Assembly: GCA_949126835.1 (NCBI GenBank)
Contig: OX421507.1
Location: 26,610,822 to 26,674,821 of the forward strand
Direction: 5' to 3'
DNA from: Anisus vortex
Taxonomy: Eukaryota > Mollusca > Gastropoda > Planorbidae
Length of the DNA: 64,000 bases
Part shown: piece after piece, positions 13,801 through 25,800 of the stretch
How positions within the stretch are numbered: position 1 is the stretch's first letter
Layout of the letters: each line of letters starts with the position of its first letter
Made by a program: the position numbers and the translations under genes
The notes under the pieces: model-generated
Seen by the model: only the letters and a program-made list of their open reading frames with translations
Told to the model about the DNA's origin: nothing
The model's database searches: none

Positions 13801-16800
13801 TTCAAACGAATGATAGGTTATCATGACACATTCTTAATGAATAAATGAGATGATCTGAAAAAGAAGTATAGGGTTATTCAGTCAATCATGTAGTACCCGA
13901 GATAGATTATCAGCTATGACCTTGTCTCTATCTTGTCGATGATACGGGAAATGGGATACCAGTCGGTCTCTGTCAAATTACTTAATTTCCCAAAGTCTCT
14001 ATAAAACTGCAGTGTGTGGTCGGCTTTTGGTACCATCACACAGGGTGTAGACCATTTGCTATCACATTTTCCTCCTATGTCATTTTCTAACATATACTTC
14101 ACCTCTGCTCTAATATGTTCAAGTCTGATGGGGTTAACTCTATATGGATGCTGTTTAATTGGCCTGGCAACCTCAGTTAATACTACATCGTGTTCTATTA
14201 GATGTGTCCTCCTGGGAACATCTGTAAACAGTGACTTATATTCATGTACCAGCTCAATAATCTTCACCTTATCTTCTACCGGAAGATGTTCTAGCCTTGT
14301 ATCTAAACTCTTAAGGGCATCTGTATTATTAAGTTTACTTTCTGCAAACTTATATTCTATCCTAGATAAATCCGTCGGGACCCTAGCTAATGAAATCATG
14401 GGGACCTCCCGTGGTTTACTCTTTTCCCTGGAAACATAGGGCTTAAGCAAATTAATATGGCATACCCTCTGCTTTTGTCTCCGGTCAGGAGTCTTTATCA
14501 AATAATTGACCTCGCCAAGCTTTGACTCTATCTCATAGGGTCCACTAAACTTTGCACTTAAAGGCTGATTTTGCAAAGGTAGAAACACAAGAACTTTGTC
14601 ACCTGGTGCAAAAGTTCTAGCTGTAGCTTTACGGTCATAGTTCTGTCTCATACGCTCCTGCATCTGTGGAAAATGAATCTTCACATGGTTAAAAGCATGA
14701 TAAAGCCTATTTTTAAATTTATCTACATATGACAAAAGTCCAATCGGTTCACTGTCCGTTAGCCAAGTTTCATGTAGAAGTTTCAACGGACCTCTGACTG
14801 AGTGTCCATACACAAGTTCGAATGGGCTAAACCCCAGGGATTCCTGAGTGGCCTCCCTTGCAGCGAACAGTACATAAGGCACACCCTTATCCCAGTCTTT
14901 CTCGTTTTCATAACAGTACTTTTTAAGCATCGATTTTAATGTCTGATGAAACCTTTCCAGAGCTCCCTGGCTCTCAGGATGATAGGCACTTGATAGCCTA
15001 TGGCTTATCCCTAATTGTTCCATGACTTGTTTGAAAATGTTCGAAGTAAAGTTAGTCCCCTGGTCGGACTGTACTGTCTTCGGTAGGCCATAACGTGTGA
15101 AGAAATTTGTCAGGGCGTCTACCACCTTCACTGTTGTTATGTTCCGCAACGGAATGGCTTCCGGGAAGCGAGTGGATGAACACATGACTGTGAGCAGGTA
15201 TTGAAAACCGGCTTTTGTTTTCGGCAACGGGCCCACGCAATCAATGAGTATATGACTGAATGGTTCGTCGAACGCTGGTATCGGCTGGAGTGGAGCGACA
15301 GGAATTCGTTGGTTAGGACGTCCTACCATTTGGCATACGTGGCAAGTCTTGCAGTATTGTTCGACATCTCTTCTCAGTCCTGGCCAGTAGAAGTAAGGGA
15401 GGATACGGTGGTGCGTTTTCCGGACTCCCATGTGACCAGCGAAAGGAAGATCATGCGCCATACGCAGTATATCTTGACGATAGCACTTAGGTATTACAAT
15501 CTGGTGAATACTGTCCCACTCGTTTGTACCTGAGTTGAGCGGTTTCGACTTTCTCATCAATACTTCATCTTTCATGTAGAAACATTCCGCCATTGCATCT
15601 GCAGTCTTTTCGTCAACAGCTTTCATTCTGAGTTGCATTATTACTTCGTCATTCAATTGTTCTTTCACCAATTTCTGCTTTGGTGACAAAATGTTATCGT
15701 TCTCTGTTGCATCACCAGTTGTTAGTTCAGCAAAGAACGTAGCACTTAAATCGATGTCAGGTGTTTCTGTTATCACTGTTTCATTCGCATGTGTGTCTTC
15801 AGAACAGACAAACACATCTTTCGTTGCACTACACGGCGTAGCAGGAGTCTTTACCGACTTCTTTTTCTGCATTGCTCTTGTCAGTGCACATGTTGGGCGT
15901 TCATTGGCAGGACGTAGGTTTTTGTCCTCCGCCATCTTTGTCTCCAACACTTTAACCATGGGCTCGACAGTGACTCTGCCGCCCATAATGTCATTTCCTA
16001 ATATCATGGAAACGCCTTTGACGGGTAGTGCGCGCCACACTCCCACTACGATGTTACCTGTAAAAATATCCGACTCGAGTTTTATTCTGTGCAGTGGAGC
16101 TTCCACAGCCTCCATACTAGCACCTCTCAGCACAACAGACTCACCGGTACTGGTGGCATCCGTTAACGGCACACTGCCCTCCAGGATCACGCTGACAGCA
16201 GAACCCGTGTCACGTAATATCTGTATTTTCTTCTTGCTGAGTACATCGACTTCTGTCGACACTGTCCCCTCGTAGATAAAGGGTCGAAAATCGGATAGGT
16301 CGTCCTCTTCCGGGACTTCAGGAACCATCTGTTCCTCACGGCCTTCTGAAAGCATAATAGATTGAGTACAGCTATTCTCTTCATAGCTAATTGGAATTTT
16401 AGGTTTTCACTCAACCCTTCATCTTCATCATTGTTTGATGATCTAGATGACATATTTCTTACCTCGTCTCCGTGGGCAATTACCTCGCCCCCACTGGGAG
16501 CTACATAACCTTCATTGATATCGTTCTGTCCCACTTCAACTACACTACCAGTGTTCATGGCATTCTGCCCGTTCAAACATGTCATAATTTCTTTGGTCAA
16601 ACGATTACGATTAGGTCTTGCCTGTCCTGCCTCAATCCCAAAGGACTCAGCTAATTCTTTTAGTTCAGCAAATGACATGGCATTAAGTTCCTCACTTGAT
16701 ATATTCGAAGCCATAGTATAGCGTTCGAAATATTTGTTATAGTAGAGTAGTATATATTGTATAATAAAATATAAAGTTCCAACTTACGATTTGTCCAGAA

Positions 16801-19800
16801 ATTTGCACAATATAATATTAAACACTTCGTGGAATCTTCACACTTCCCAAGGAATAAAAACGCAAACCAGTTCTCTCCTCTTTTTAAAAAGAATAGTTTC
16901 ACAGTCCGAACGAGACTACCAAATCTTGTCAATCCTAGGTCAGGAAAAGTAGAACTCAAATATCCCGGACGAGCCCCCAAATTTTGTTACGTCCACAATC
17001 CCCTTGTGGCCAGAGCTGTGTAGATCTTGCTGATAATTCTCGTTAGTCCTAGGGGAGACTTTAATTATTAGTATTTATGTTTCAGTATTACACGAACTCT
17101 TCTTATAGTCCTGGGCACAATTCAGTATTTGTATTCCAACATTTCCTTCCTTGTAAATTATGGTAGTAGATAAATCTTATAGTAATGTATACAACACAAT
17201 AGGATAGTAACTTGACAAAGAAGCTTCAGTGTAACTGTTGTTGATAGTTTATTTCAGGTGGTATGTTCAATATATACAATATATCTATTATGTACAGTTA
17301 GAATAAAATAGTGCAAACACAAACGTTCAAAGGAACATATTTTGAAACTCTCTGTCTTTCAGACAAAACAAATCATTAAATACTATCCGAGTGGTGCAAG
17401 GGACAGACCCACTACCAGTAGGGGTGAAAATCATGGTAACATTACAAAACTCATAACAAAACGATATGAACTTCCCCTATTAAATAATGAGTCGTTCCCA
17501 GACTCTGAGAATTTGAGATCAACACAGAATCCCAGCATTACCTAGAACCTTTCGTTTTCCTACTAAACGTCCTAATATCGCGTGTAGTAAGAAAAGAGAG
17601 AGAGAGGAGAATAAACATTGCGTGTTCCAATTCTTGGAAAAACAATATACATGACAATATATATATATATATATTACACTGAAGTTTATTTTGATTTTTT
17701 AGTTCTAAAAGTGTAAAAAATCATATTCTATTCACACAAATCAACCTCTTGAATGCCCTGCAAACATTAATTAGGTTTTAACTATTTTTCAAATAGACCT
17801 ATAAAATTACGCACATTTGGCTTTTTTGACCAGGGGCAGGGCATAATCCAGTTCCATCAGAAAACCGGTTGAAAAGAAAATGTTATTAACATCCCTATTA
17901 GTTAACATACATTTTAATGAATAAAAAAAGTTGTATAAGTATGATTATGGGGCACAGTGGTCACAGGTTCCAATCCTGCTGTAGGTCAAGATATTTTGTG
18001 GGGTTTAGAGGTTGTCCCTGTCTAATCAGCTCTTATGGGTATTTGACATTAATTGGGAAAAAAAGTAATGGCGGTTGGGTATTGAACTGGCAACACAACC
18101 ATCTTGTATGCCAAGGTCAAAACTTGTTAGTGCTGCTTCACTTGCTCATCAACCAACATGGACTGAATGGGAAAATTTTTCTAAAAGTATGTAAGAAATT
18201 TTTTTTCCCATCCTAGGCACCCCCAATCCCCTGACATGTTTGGTGGGTGTAATAAGCTCATGTTTTGCAAGAAAGAAGGTTGCTACAGGGACTAAAACCA
18301 TGGTGGAACAAGGGCTGTGGAGTCGGTAGATAAATGTTCCAACTCCTCATTTTTTTTTGTACTTACGACTTTTGACTCCTGACACCTCAGTATTAATATG
18401 CAAATGTATTGCCATATCGTGAGGCACATGAAAAGCATGCTTTGTCACTGTCACTTAACGTGTTCGTTTTGCGGTTACATGAGGCACTGCATGCATAGGT
18501 CTTTATTCTTACAGTAGTGAAGTCATTAATTATAACTTTTTGTGAATTGGGACATTTAAGCTTGCTTTTTTAATATAAATTCTGTAGGAGTCTGAGTTGG
18601 TGCATTGTGTGCCGACTCCGACTCCAGGTACCCAAAATGTCCTCCGACTCTGACTCCGACTCCACAGCCCTGGGCAATGTCATTGCATTTTAGTTGTTAA
18701 GTTATTGTCTTTAAAAAAATCTACTACATTGCCTTATCTCTATCTCTTTTTGTTTAGATGGAAAGTGAGGATGCTGTAGACAAGGCCAATCCTTTTAAGA
18801 ATTTTGATAGTCTTGATAATAAAAATGACTTGAATCATCTACTTGGCAGAGGAGGTAAAATTAATTATTCATTACATTGGGGTGCATACAGTAGGGAAAA
18901 ATAAATTCCTTAAAGGGGGGAATTTAAAATTGGAGCTACGGCACTAACTAATAGATTTGGCTCTTGCTTTATTAGCATATTAACTAATATGGTTTTTGTT
19001 GTAGGCGGTGTGGAGGCAGATAAGAACAAGGAAGCTGTGGAGGAACTCAATGCTCAGCATCAGATGATAGCACCAGGCCGTAACCAGCAGCTAAATAACG
19101 ATGATGAGCAGGTCAGAAGCGGAGGTGTCAAGCGAAGTGTAAGTTGTTTCTGGAAAACAAATCTTGGTTGGTTAGGTAGAGGCTGAATTGCTTTTTAAAG
19201 AGATTAGTGGGATGTAAATATTTTTTTAAAAAGATTGTTGGCTTCCATTAGTCTCGCTAGACGATAGAATTTAGTGTGCCCTTGTGGAGTTTGCACTCCT
19301 GGCCTTGCAGCTTCTGCTGTGGCTGTGCAAGCCCACACGCGAGTAACAGTCTTTATTGCACTTCTGGCACAAGAACGCAGAATTAATCATTGTTTTAAAA
19401 GATTTTTGTTCTTTTAAATGTATCAAAATTCTCTAATTCATTTATAAAGTTATTTTTAACTTATAGCATGCTCCCCTTTCCATTGTTGAAATAACCCAAT
19501 TACATATTTGAGTATGCTCTGCTCTCCCTACTTGTTCTGTATTTTGGGGCACTGTCCTCTCCCCTATTTGCTTAATTTTGTGTCTATTTTTCAAGTATTT
19601 TATTGTTCTCTATTATTTGTTTGCACACAGCGCTATCTCTACCAAAAAGTTAATTTTAAACAATAATATTGAACCATAAGGCAACATCTAATCATTTAGA
19701 AATAGACTAATAGAATTTTTTTTTTTAAATTACATGTTTACTTGATTTGGCTAATCCTTGAAAATAGTCCCTATATTTAGTTGGACCATGACCTCAGAAA

Positions 19801-22800
19801 TGTAATAGAACTTTAAAAAACTGCTCACAAAACAATCTTGTGTTTGCAAATATAAAGACAATTCTATTGAAATAAAAAAAATGACAATCATAATTTAAAA
19901 TATAAATAGTGCAGTGATCAAAGTTGGAACAAATGGAATGTCTTTTAAAATGTTATAATATTTTCTTATGGAATTAAAATTCCTTTCTCAGACAAAGAGA
20001 GACACATTGAGGTTCATATATTGACTCTATATATATCATGTTGCTTTGCATCAATTCACGATTGAGTGTAAAAATGTTTCCCTATGTGTGGACACATCCC
20101 TGAGCGTTAGCACAATTTAGCGCAGTGTTTATAATTTTCATTGATAACAAAAATATGAATCTATTTTCTTACAGGATGACTTGGACAAGAGGCCAGATGT
20201 AAATCCCAATGATGAACAGAAAGGTCAAATCTTGGAACCTGGATTAGATTTGCCAGAGCTGGGGAAAGCCAAAGGTGACGAAGAGGACAAGAAAGGGGAG
20301 GAGAAAGACACAAACGTCGTACGAGTAGATGATGAGGGAGACGATGAAAAGCTCGAGCACAAAATACCTTTAGCCCTTGGTCAGATTCAAGGCCCACAGC
20401 CCGGTGTGGGAGAAGCCCACAAAGACCATAAAGAAGCTGCTCAACAGCAACCTCCCATTTTAAATGAAAATGTGAGCTGATTCTACAGTTTTCTATTCCT
20501 AGTTTAAATGCTTCGTTATTATTTAGTTAACTATTTGATATGCCCGTCAGAATGACAGAGAAAGGAAAGACTAAGCTTACTTTCAATTTTATTTTTGTTT
20601 TATTATCTTTTTTCTATCTTATTGTATATCTCTGCTATCCCTCCGTTTAATATCACTGCTAAAAGTTTGTTGGCAAAAGTGTAATTACTAGTAAATTACA
20701 TTTTACTGGAACTATTGACGATCATGACATTAGAGATGGTAATTTTGATTTGGTCACCCATAAAGTACTGATGATATTAGAGTAAAAATACCTTGTCAAA
20801 CTATAGGACTACAATTTACTGGAAATCGTTCACCTAGATTAGGCTTATCAAATTTAGTTTTTACCACCATAAGTGAATTAATGCGAAATAGAATAATTTT
20901 TTTATAAATCTAATATTTCCACATTTTGAGCACAGAAAATATTTTTACGGCACTCTGAATGCATTTTTTAAAACATTATTAAAGCTTTTGGACTTGAAAA
21001 AAACAACAATAATTTAGTCAATATTCCACTTATTTTTTTTCCAATTAAGAAATCAATAAATATCCATTTTATTATGATCCTATACAATTCATATCATTAA
21101 TAGATCATCTTAATTTGCATATTAAATGATGTACTCAAAAGCGAAGCACAAAAAGAGTGAATTAAAAGATTTGTTTAGCATTAATTGTTTCAAAGGAGGC
21201 AAAAGGCCAAAACACGTAGTAGGGAAAACTATATGCAGATGGTTGAAACATAACATAATCTGGAAGTATTTTTAAATTAAAAGTACAACATTCAATTTAA
21301 ACTCTCTAAGCCAAATTGCGGTATGTAACATTATTAGGCTAGGGATACAAATTGTGATTGCTAAATTAGAAAGTATATCACATACATTCGTTCCTTTTTA
21401 CAGAATGACCGCCTTGAAGATAAAAATGCAGGTGTTGGTAAGTATTGGACCTTTCATGCTTTTTAAAAATAAATGTTACCGTATATACCCGCGTATAAGT
21501 CACACTTTTTTTTACTCAAAATTTCAACAAAAAGTTGGGGTGCGACTATATATAAAATCTTTATATAATTGAAATTGACAAATATTTTATGTTTGTCAAA
21601 TCTCCATACCCTTTGCTTTTGAACTATTGAACCGATTTTGTATTGCCGAAACGTAGCCTATTTATAAATTTAAGGCGGTATTTCTGGTTTTGTTATTCTA
21701 TGTACGGTAGCACACGTAACATAAAATAAGAGCAATAGCACATAGAATAGATGCGCCAACATATTCCCCTTCTAAATTAGCCAGTCTGAGATTGTACTTA
21801 GAGCACATTAAAGAATAGATGCGCCAACATATTCCCCCTTCCAAATTCATAGCTGCCAACCCTCCTGTTTATTCCGGGATTCTCCAGTTTTTTATATCCT
21901 CATCAGGAAAACCCGGAACTTATACAAAATCCCGGAAAATTGAATTTCTAAATAGGCCCATGGGTGCCACTTTTCCGGATTATCCCAGAAATCCGGATTC
22001 ACAAGGCTAAATATTTTTCGGCTCCGGATTCGCGAGATTTAATTTACTTTGATTCCGGATTCGTGGATTAACCCCAAAAAAATATACGGTTCCGAAGTCG
22101 CGGTACGAAACCCGGTTCGGTAAGAATTAGATCCGCTTTTAATAAGCTTAGACTTAATAAGTTTACTTATACCTAGATAGGCCTACAGTATTATCCTATA
22201 AGCTTAGTTTAGTGAAATGTGTCACGCTATGTGGTCGGATATTTTCGTTTTCTTTTTTTAAATTCACAAAATTGGACGGAAAATAATGTAGGCTACCTAA
22301 ATTTTCCTGACGCCTAGATTTTTATTGTCATATCGGTAATTGGTAATTCCCGACTCGGCGACCGTTTCACAACTCCGTGTAGGTTATTAGGCTAAGCCTA
22401 ACAATATAATATGACAGGTTATTGTCTTTTGAAAGGAAAAATAAAATCTTTTTTTTTTTCCTCCATTAAAAATGCATTTTTTATCAGCCCGCTAAAATGA
22501 AGGTGACGAAATATGAATAAATTAATCTAATGGAGCAATGTCACATTTAGGCCTACTGTTTAATATATAGGACCTACATTTGCCGTCGTATGTATCAGGC
22601 CTAATGAATGGAGTAAAACAGACGGTGTAGTGTGTAGAACTAGTAACTACAGGACTGCATTAAATTGTAAGGCGGCTCAACGACCTCTTATCAAATGTCC
22701 TGAATTACGGCCATCGTATTTGCAAAGAACATATTTTTTAGTTTGCTTGGAACGGTTTCAGACTTAAGTAAAAGAAGAAAAGATATATTTAGTTTCATTC

Positions 22801-25800
22801 AAGTCTGCAAAATAAGCTTAGGCCTATACGAAAACTGGTGTTGGTGGAAATCTCCTTTTTTTTCTGACAAAATAGAAGTTTTAAAAACATTTTTCTTTTA
22901 TGCCGGCGCATATTTTTTTCTCACAATATCGGACATAATAAAAAATAAAACAAGACAATAAAAAAATAATGTTGATTTCAAATTAATTTCCAAACGAAGT
23001 TTTAAATTCTTTGTGTCGCGCATTCGCAAATTTCAAAATAAAAATACGTCATATCACTGAACTATATAAAAAAAAATTTATTAATCCTTATTTTTTTTTT
23101 CCCACTATTTAGTCATTAGGCATTTGAAGTTACAGACTAGATTCAATAGTTTACTAGTTAACATGTTATCCTAAATTAACTAAAGTATTATATGCCTAAG
23201 AGTTAAAGTCACTAGGATTAGGATACAATATTTAAATTACATTTATTGGTAACTGACCTAGAAAATAAAGAACAAAGTAAATGGGTAATAAAGAAACCCA
23301 TAATTATATTTTTAAAGTAGGCTAGCCTAACTTTTTTTTCCAATTCCCCAAACTAAAAGCTTTAATAAAATATATAGATATGCCTATATCTAATGTAAAA
23401 ATATATCAAAAAAAGAAAACAAAATAAAAGCAGAAACCTCTTAATCATTGTACATATTGAAATAGTGTTCAGTGACTTTTGCATATGTCTGTCAACCTAG
23501 TAGAATCCTCTTCATCACTATATATATTGAAATATTGTTCAGGGACTTGTGTATATGTCTGTCAACCTAGTAGAATCCTCTTCATCACTATATATATTGA
23601 AATATTGTTCAGGGACTTGTGTATATGTCTGTCAACCTAGTAGAATCCTCTTCATCACTATATATATTAAAATATTGTTCAGGGACTTGTGTATATGTCT
23701 GTCAACCTAGTAGAATCCTCTTCATCACTATATATATTAAAATATTGTTCAGGGACTTGTGTATATGTCTGTCAACCTAGTAGAATCCTCTTCATCACTA
23801 TATATATTAAAATATTGTTCAGGGACTTGTGTATATGTCTGTCAACCTAGTAGAATCCTCTTCATCACTATATATATTGAAATATTGTTCAGGGACTTGT
23901 GTATATGTCTGTCAACCTAGTAGAATCCTCTTCATCACTATATATATTAAAATATTGTTCAGGGACTTGTGTATATGTATGTCAACCTAGTAGAATCCTC
24001 TTCATCACTATATATATTAAAATATTGTTCAGGGACTTGTGTATATGTCTGTCAACCTAGTAGAATCCTCTTCATCACTATATATATTAAAATATTGTTC
24101 AGGGACTTGTGTATATGTCTGTCAACCTAGTAGAATCCTCTTCATCACTATATATATTAAAATATTGTTCAGGGACTTGTGTATATGTCTGTCAACCTAG
24201 TAGAATCCTCTTCATCACTATATATATTAAAATATTGTTCAGGGACTTGTGTATATGTCTGTCAACCTAGTAGAATCCTCTTCATCACTATATATATTAA
24301 AATATTGTTCAGGGACTTGTGTATATGTCTGTCAACCTAGTAGAATCCTCTTCATCACTATATATATTAAAATATTGTTCAGGGACTTGTGTATATGTCT
24401 GTCAACCTAGTAGAATCCTCTTCATCACTATATATATTGAAATATTTGTTCAGGGACTTGTGTATATGTCTGTCAACCTAGTAGAATCCTCTTCATCACT
24501 ATATATATTGAAATATTTGTTCAGGGACTTGTGTATATGTCTGTCAACCTAGTAGAATCCTCTTCATCACTATATATATTGAAATATTTGTTCAGGGACT
24601 TGTGTATATGTCTGTCAACCTAGTAGAATCCTCTTCATCACTATATATATTGAAATATTTGTTCAGGGACTTGTGTATATGTCTGTCAACCTAGTAGAAT
24701 CCTCTTCATCACAATATATATTGAAATATTTGTTCAGGGACTTGTGTATATGTCTGTCAACCTAGTAGAATCCTCTTCATCACTATATATATTAAAATAT
24801 TGTTCAGGGACTTGTGTATATGTCTGTCAACCTAGTAGAATCCTCTTCATCACTATATATATTGAAATATTTGTTCAGGGACTTGTGTATATGTCTGTCA
24901 ACCTAGTAGAATCCTCTTCATCACTATATATATTAAAATATTGTTCAGGGACTTGTGTATATGTCTGTCAACCTAGTAGAATCCTCTTCATCACTATATA
25001 TATTGAAATATTTGTTCAGGGACTTGTGTATATGTCTGTCAACCTAGTAGAATCCTCTTCATCACTATATATATTAAAATATTTGTTCAGGGACTTGTGT
25101 ATATGTCTGTCAACCTAGTAGAATCCTCTTCATCACTATATATATTAAAATATTTGTTCAGGGACTTGTGTATATGTCTGTCAACCTAGTAGAATCCTCT
25201 TCATCACTATATATATTAAAATATTGTTCAGGGACTTGTGTATATGTCTGTCAACCTAGTAGAATCCTCTTCATCACTATATATATTAAAATATTTGTTC
25301 AGGGACTTGTGTATATGTCTGTCAACCTAGTAGAATCCTCTTCATCACTATATATATTAAAATATTTGTTCAGGGACTTGTGTATATGTCTGTCAACCTA
25401 GTAGAATCCTCTTCATCACTATATATATTAAAATATTTGTTCAGGGACTTGTGTATATGTCTGTCAACCTAGTAGAATCCTCTTCATCACTATATATATT
25501 AAAATATTGTTCAGGGACTTGTGTATATGTCTGTCAACCTAGTAGAATCCTCTTCATCACTATATATATTAAAATATTGTTCAGGGACTTGTGTATATGT
25601 CTGTCAACCTAGTAGAATCCTCTTCATCACTATATATATTAAAATATTTGTTCAGGGACTTGTGTATATGTCTGTCAACCTAGTAGAATCCTCTTCATCA
25701 CTATATATATTAAAATATTGTTCAGGGACTTGTGTATATGTCTGTCAACCTAGTAGAATCCTCTTCATCACTATATATATTAAAATATTGTTCAGGGACT

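Larger units (their letters stand above)
11968..17656 (-). mobile_element. Gmr1-like Ty3/gypsy LTR retrotransposon, internally deleted
   Basis: A 5.69-kb element on the - strand with two 672-bp LTRs identical by eye, TG...CA ends and a 4-bp ATAT flank on each side (the right flank is an AT run, so the duplication is not certain). A tRNA-Pro primer site lies inside the 5' LTR and a polypurine tract before the 3' LTR. Domain order is gag start, protease, integrase, RT start, RNase H end. Integrase upstream of RT is the copia-like order of the Gmr1 lineage of Ty3/gypsy. Two deletions remove most of gag and most of RT/RNase H, so this copy cannot move by itself. Identical LTRs imply recent insertion, probably driven by a complete relative elsewhere. 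It sits antisense in a GOLIM4 intron. Confidence 0.92.

Noticed and set aside
12651..13871. An envelope gene in the LTR element
   Set aside because: The 1.2 kb between pol and the polypurine tract has only short AT-rich frames with no signal peptide or membrane segment.
14014..16275. Long + strand open frames (14014-14439, 15201-15533, 15691-16275)
   Set aside because: Antisense shadows of the pol frame on the - strand; no domain of their own.
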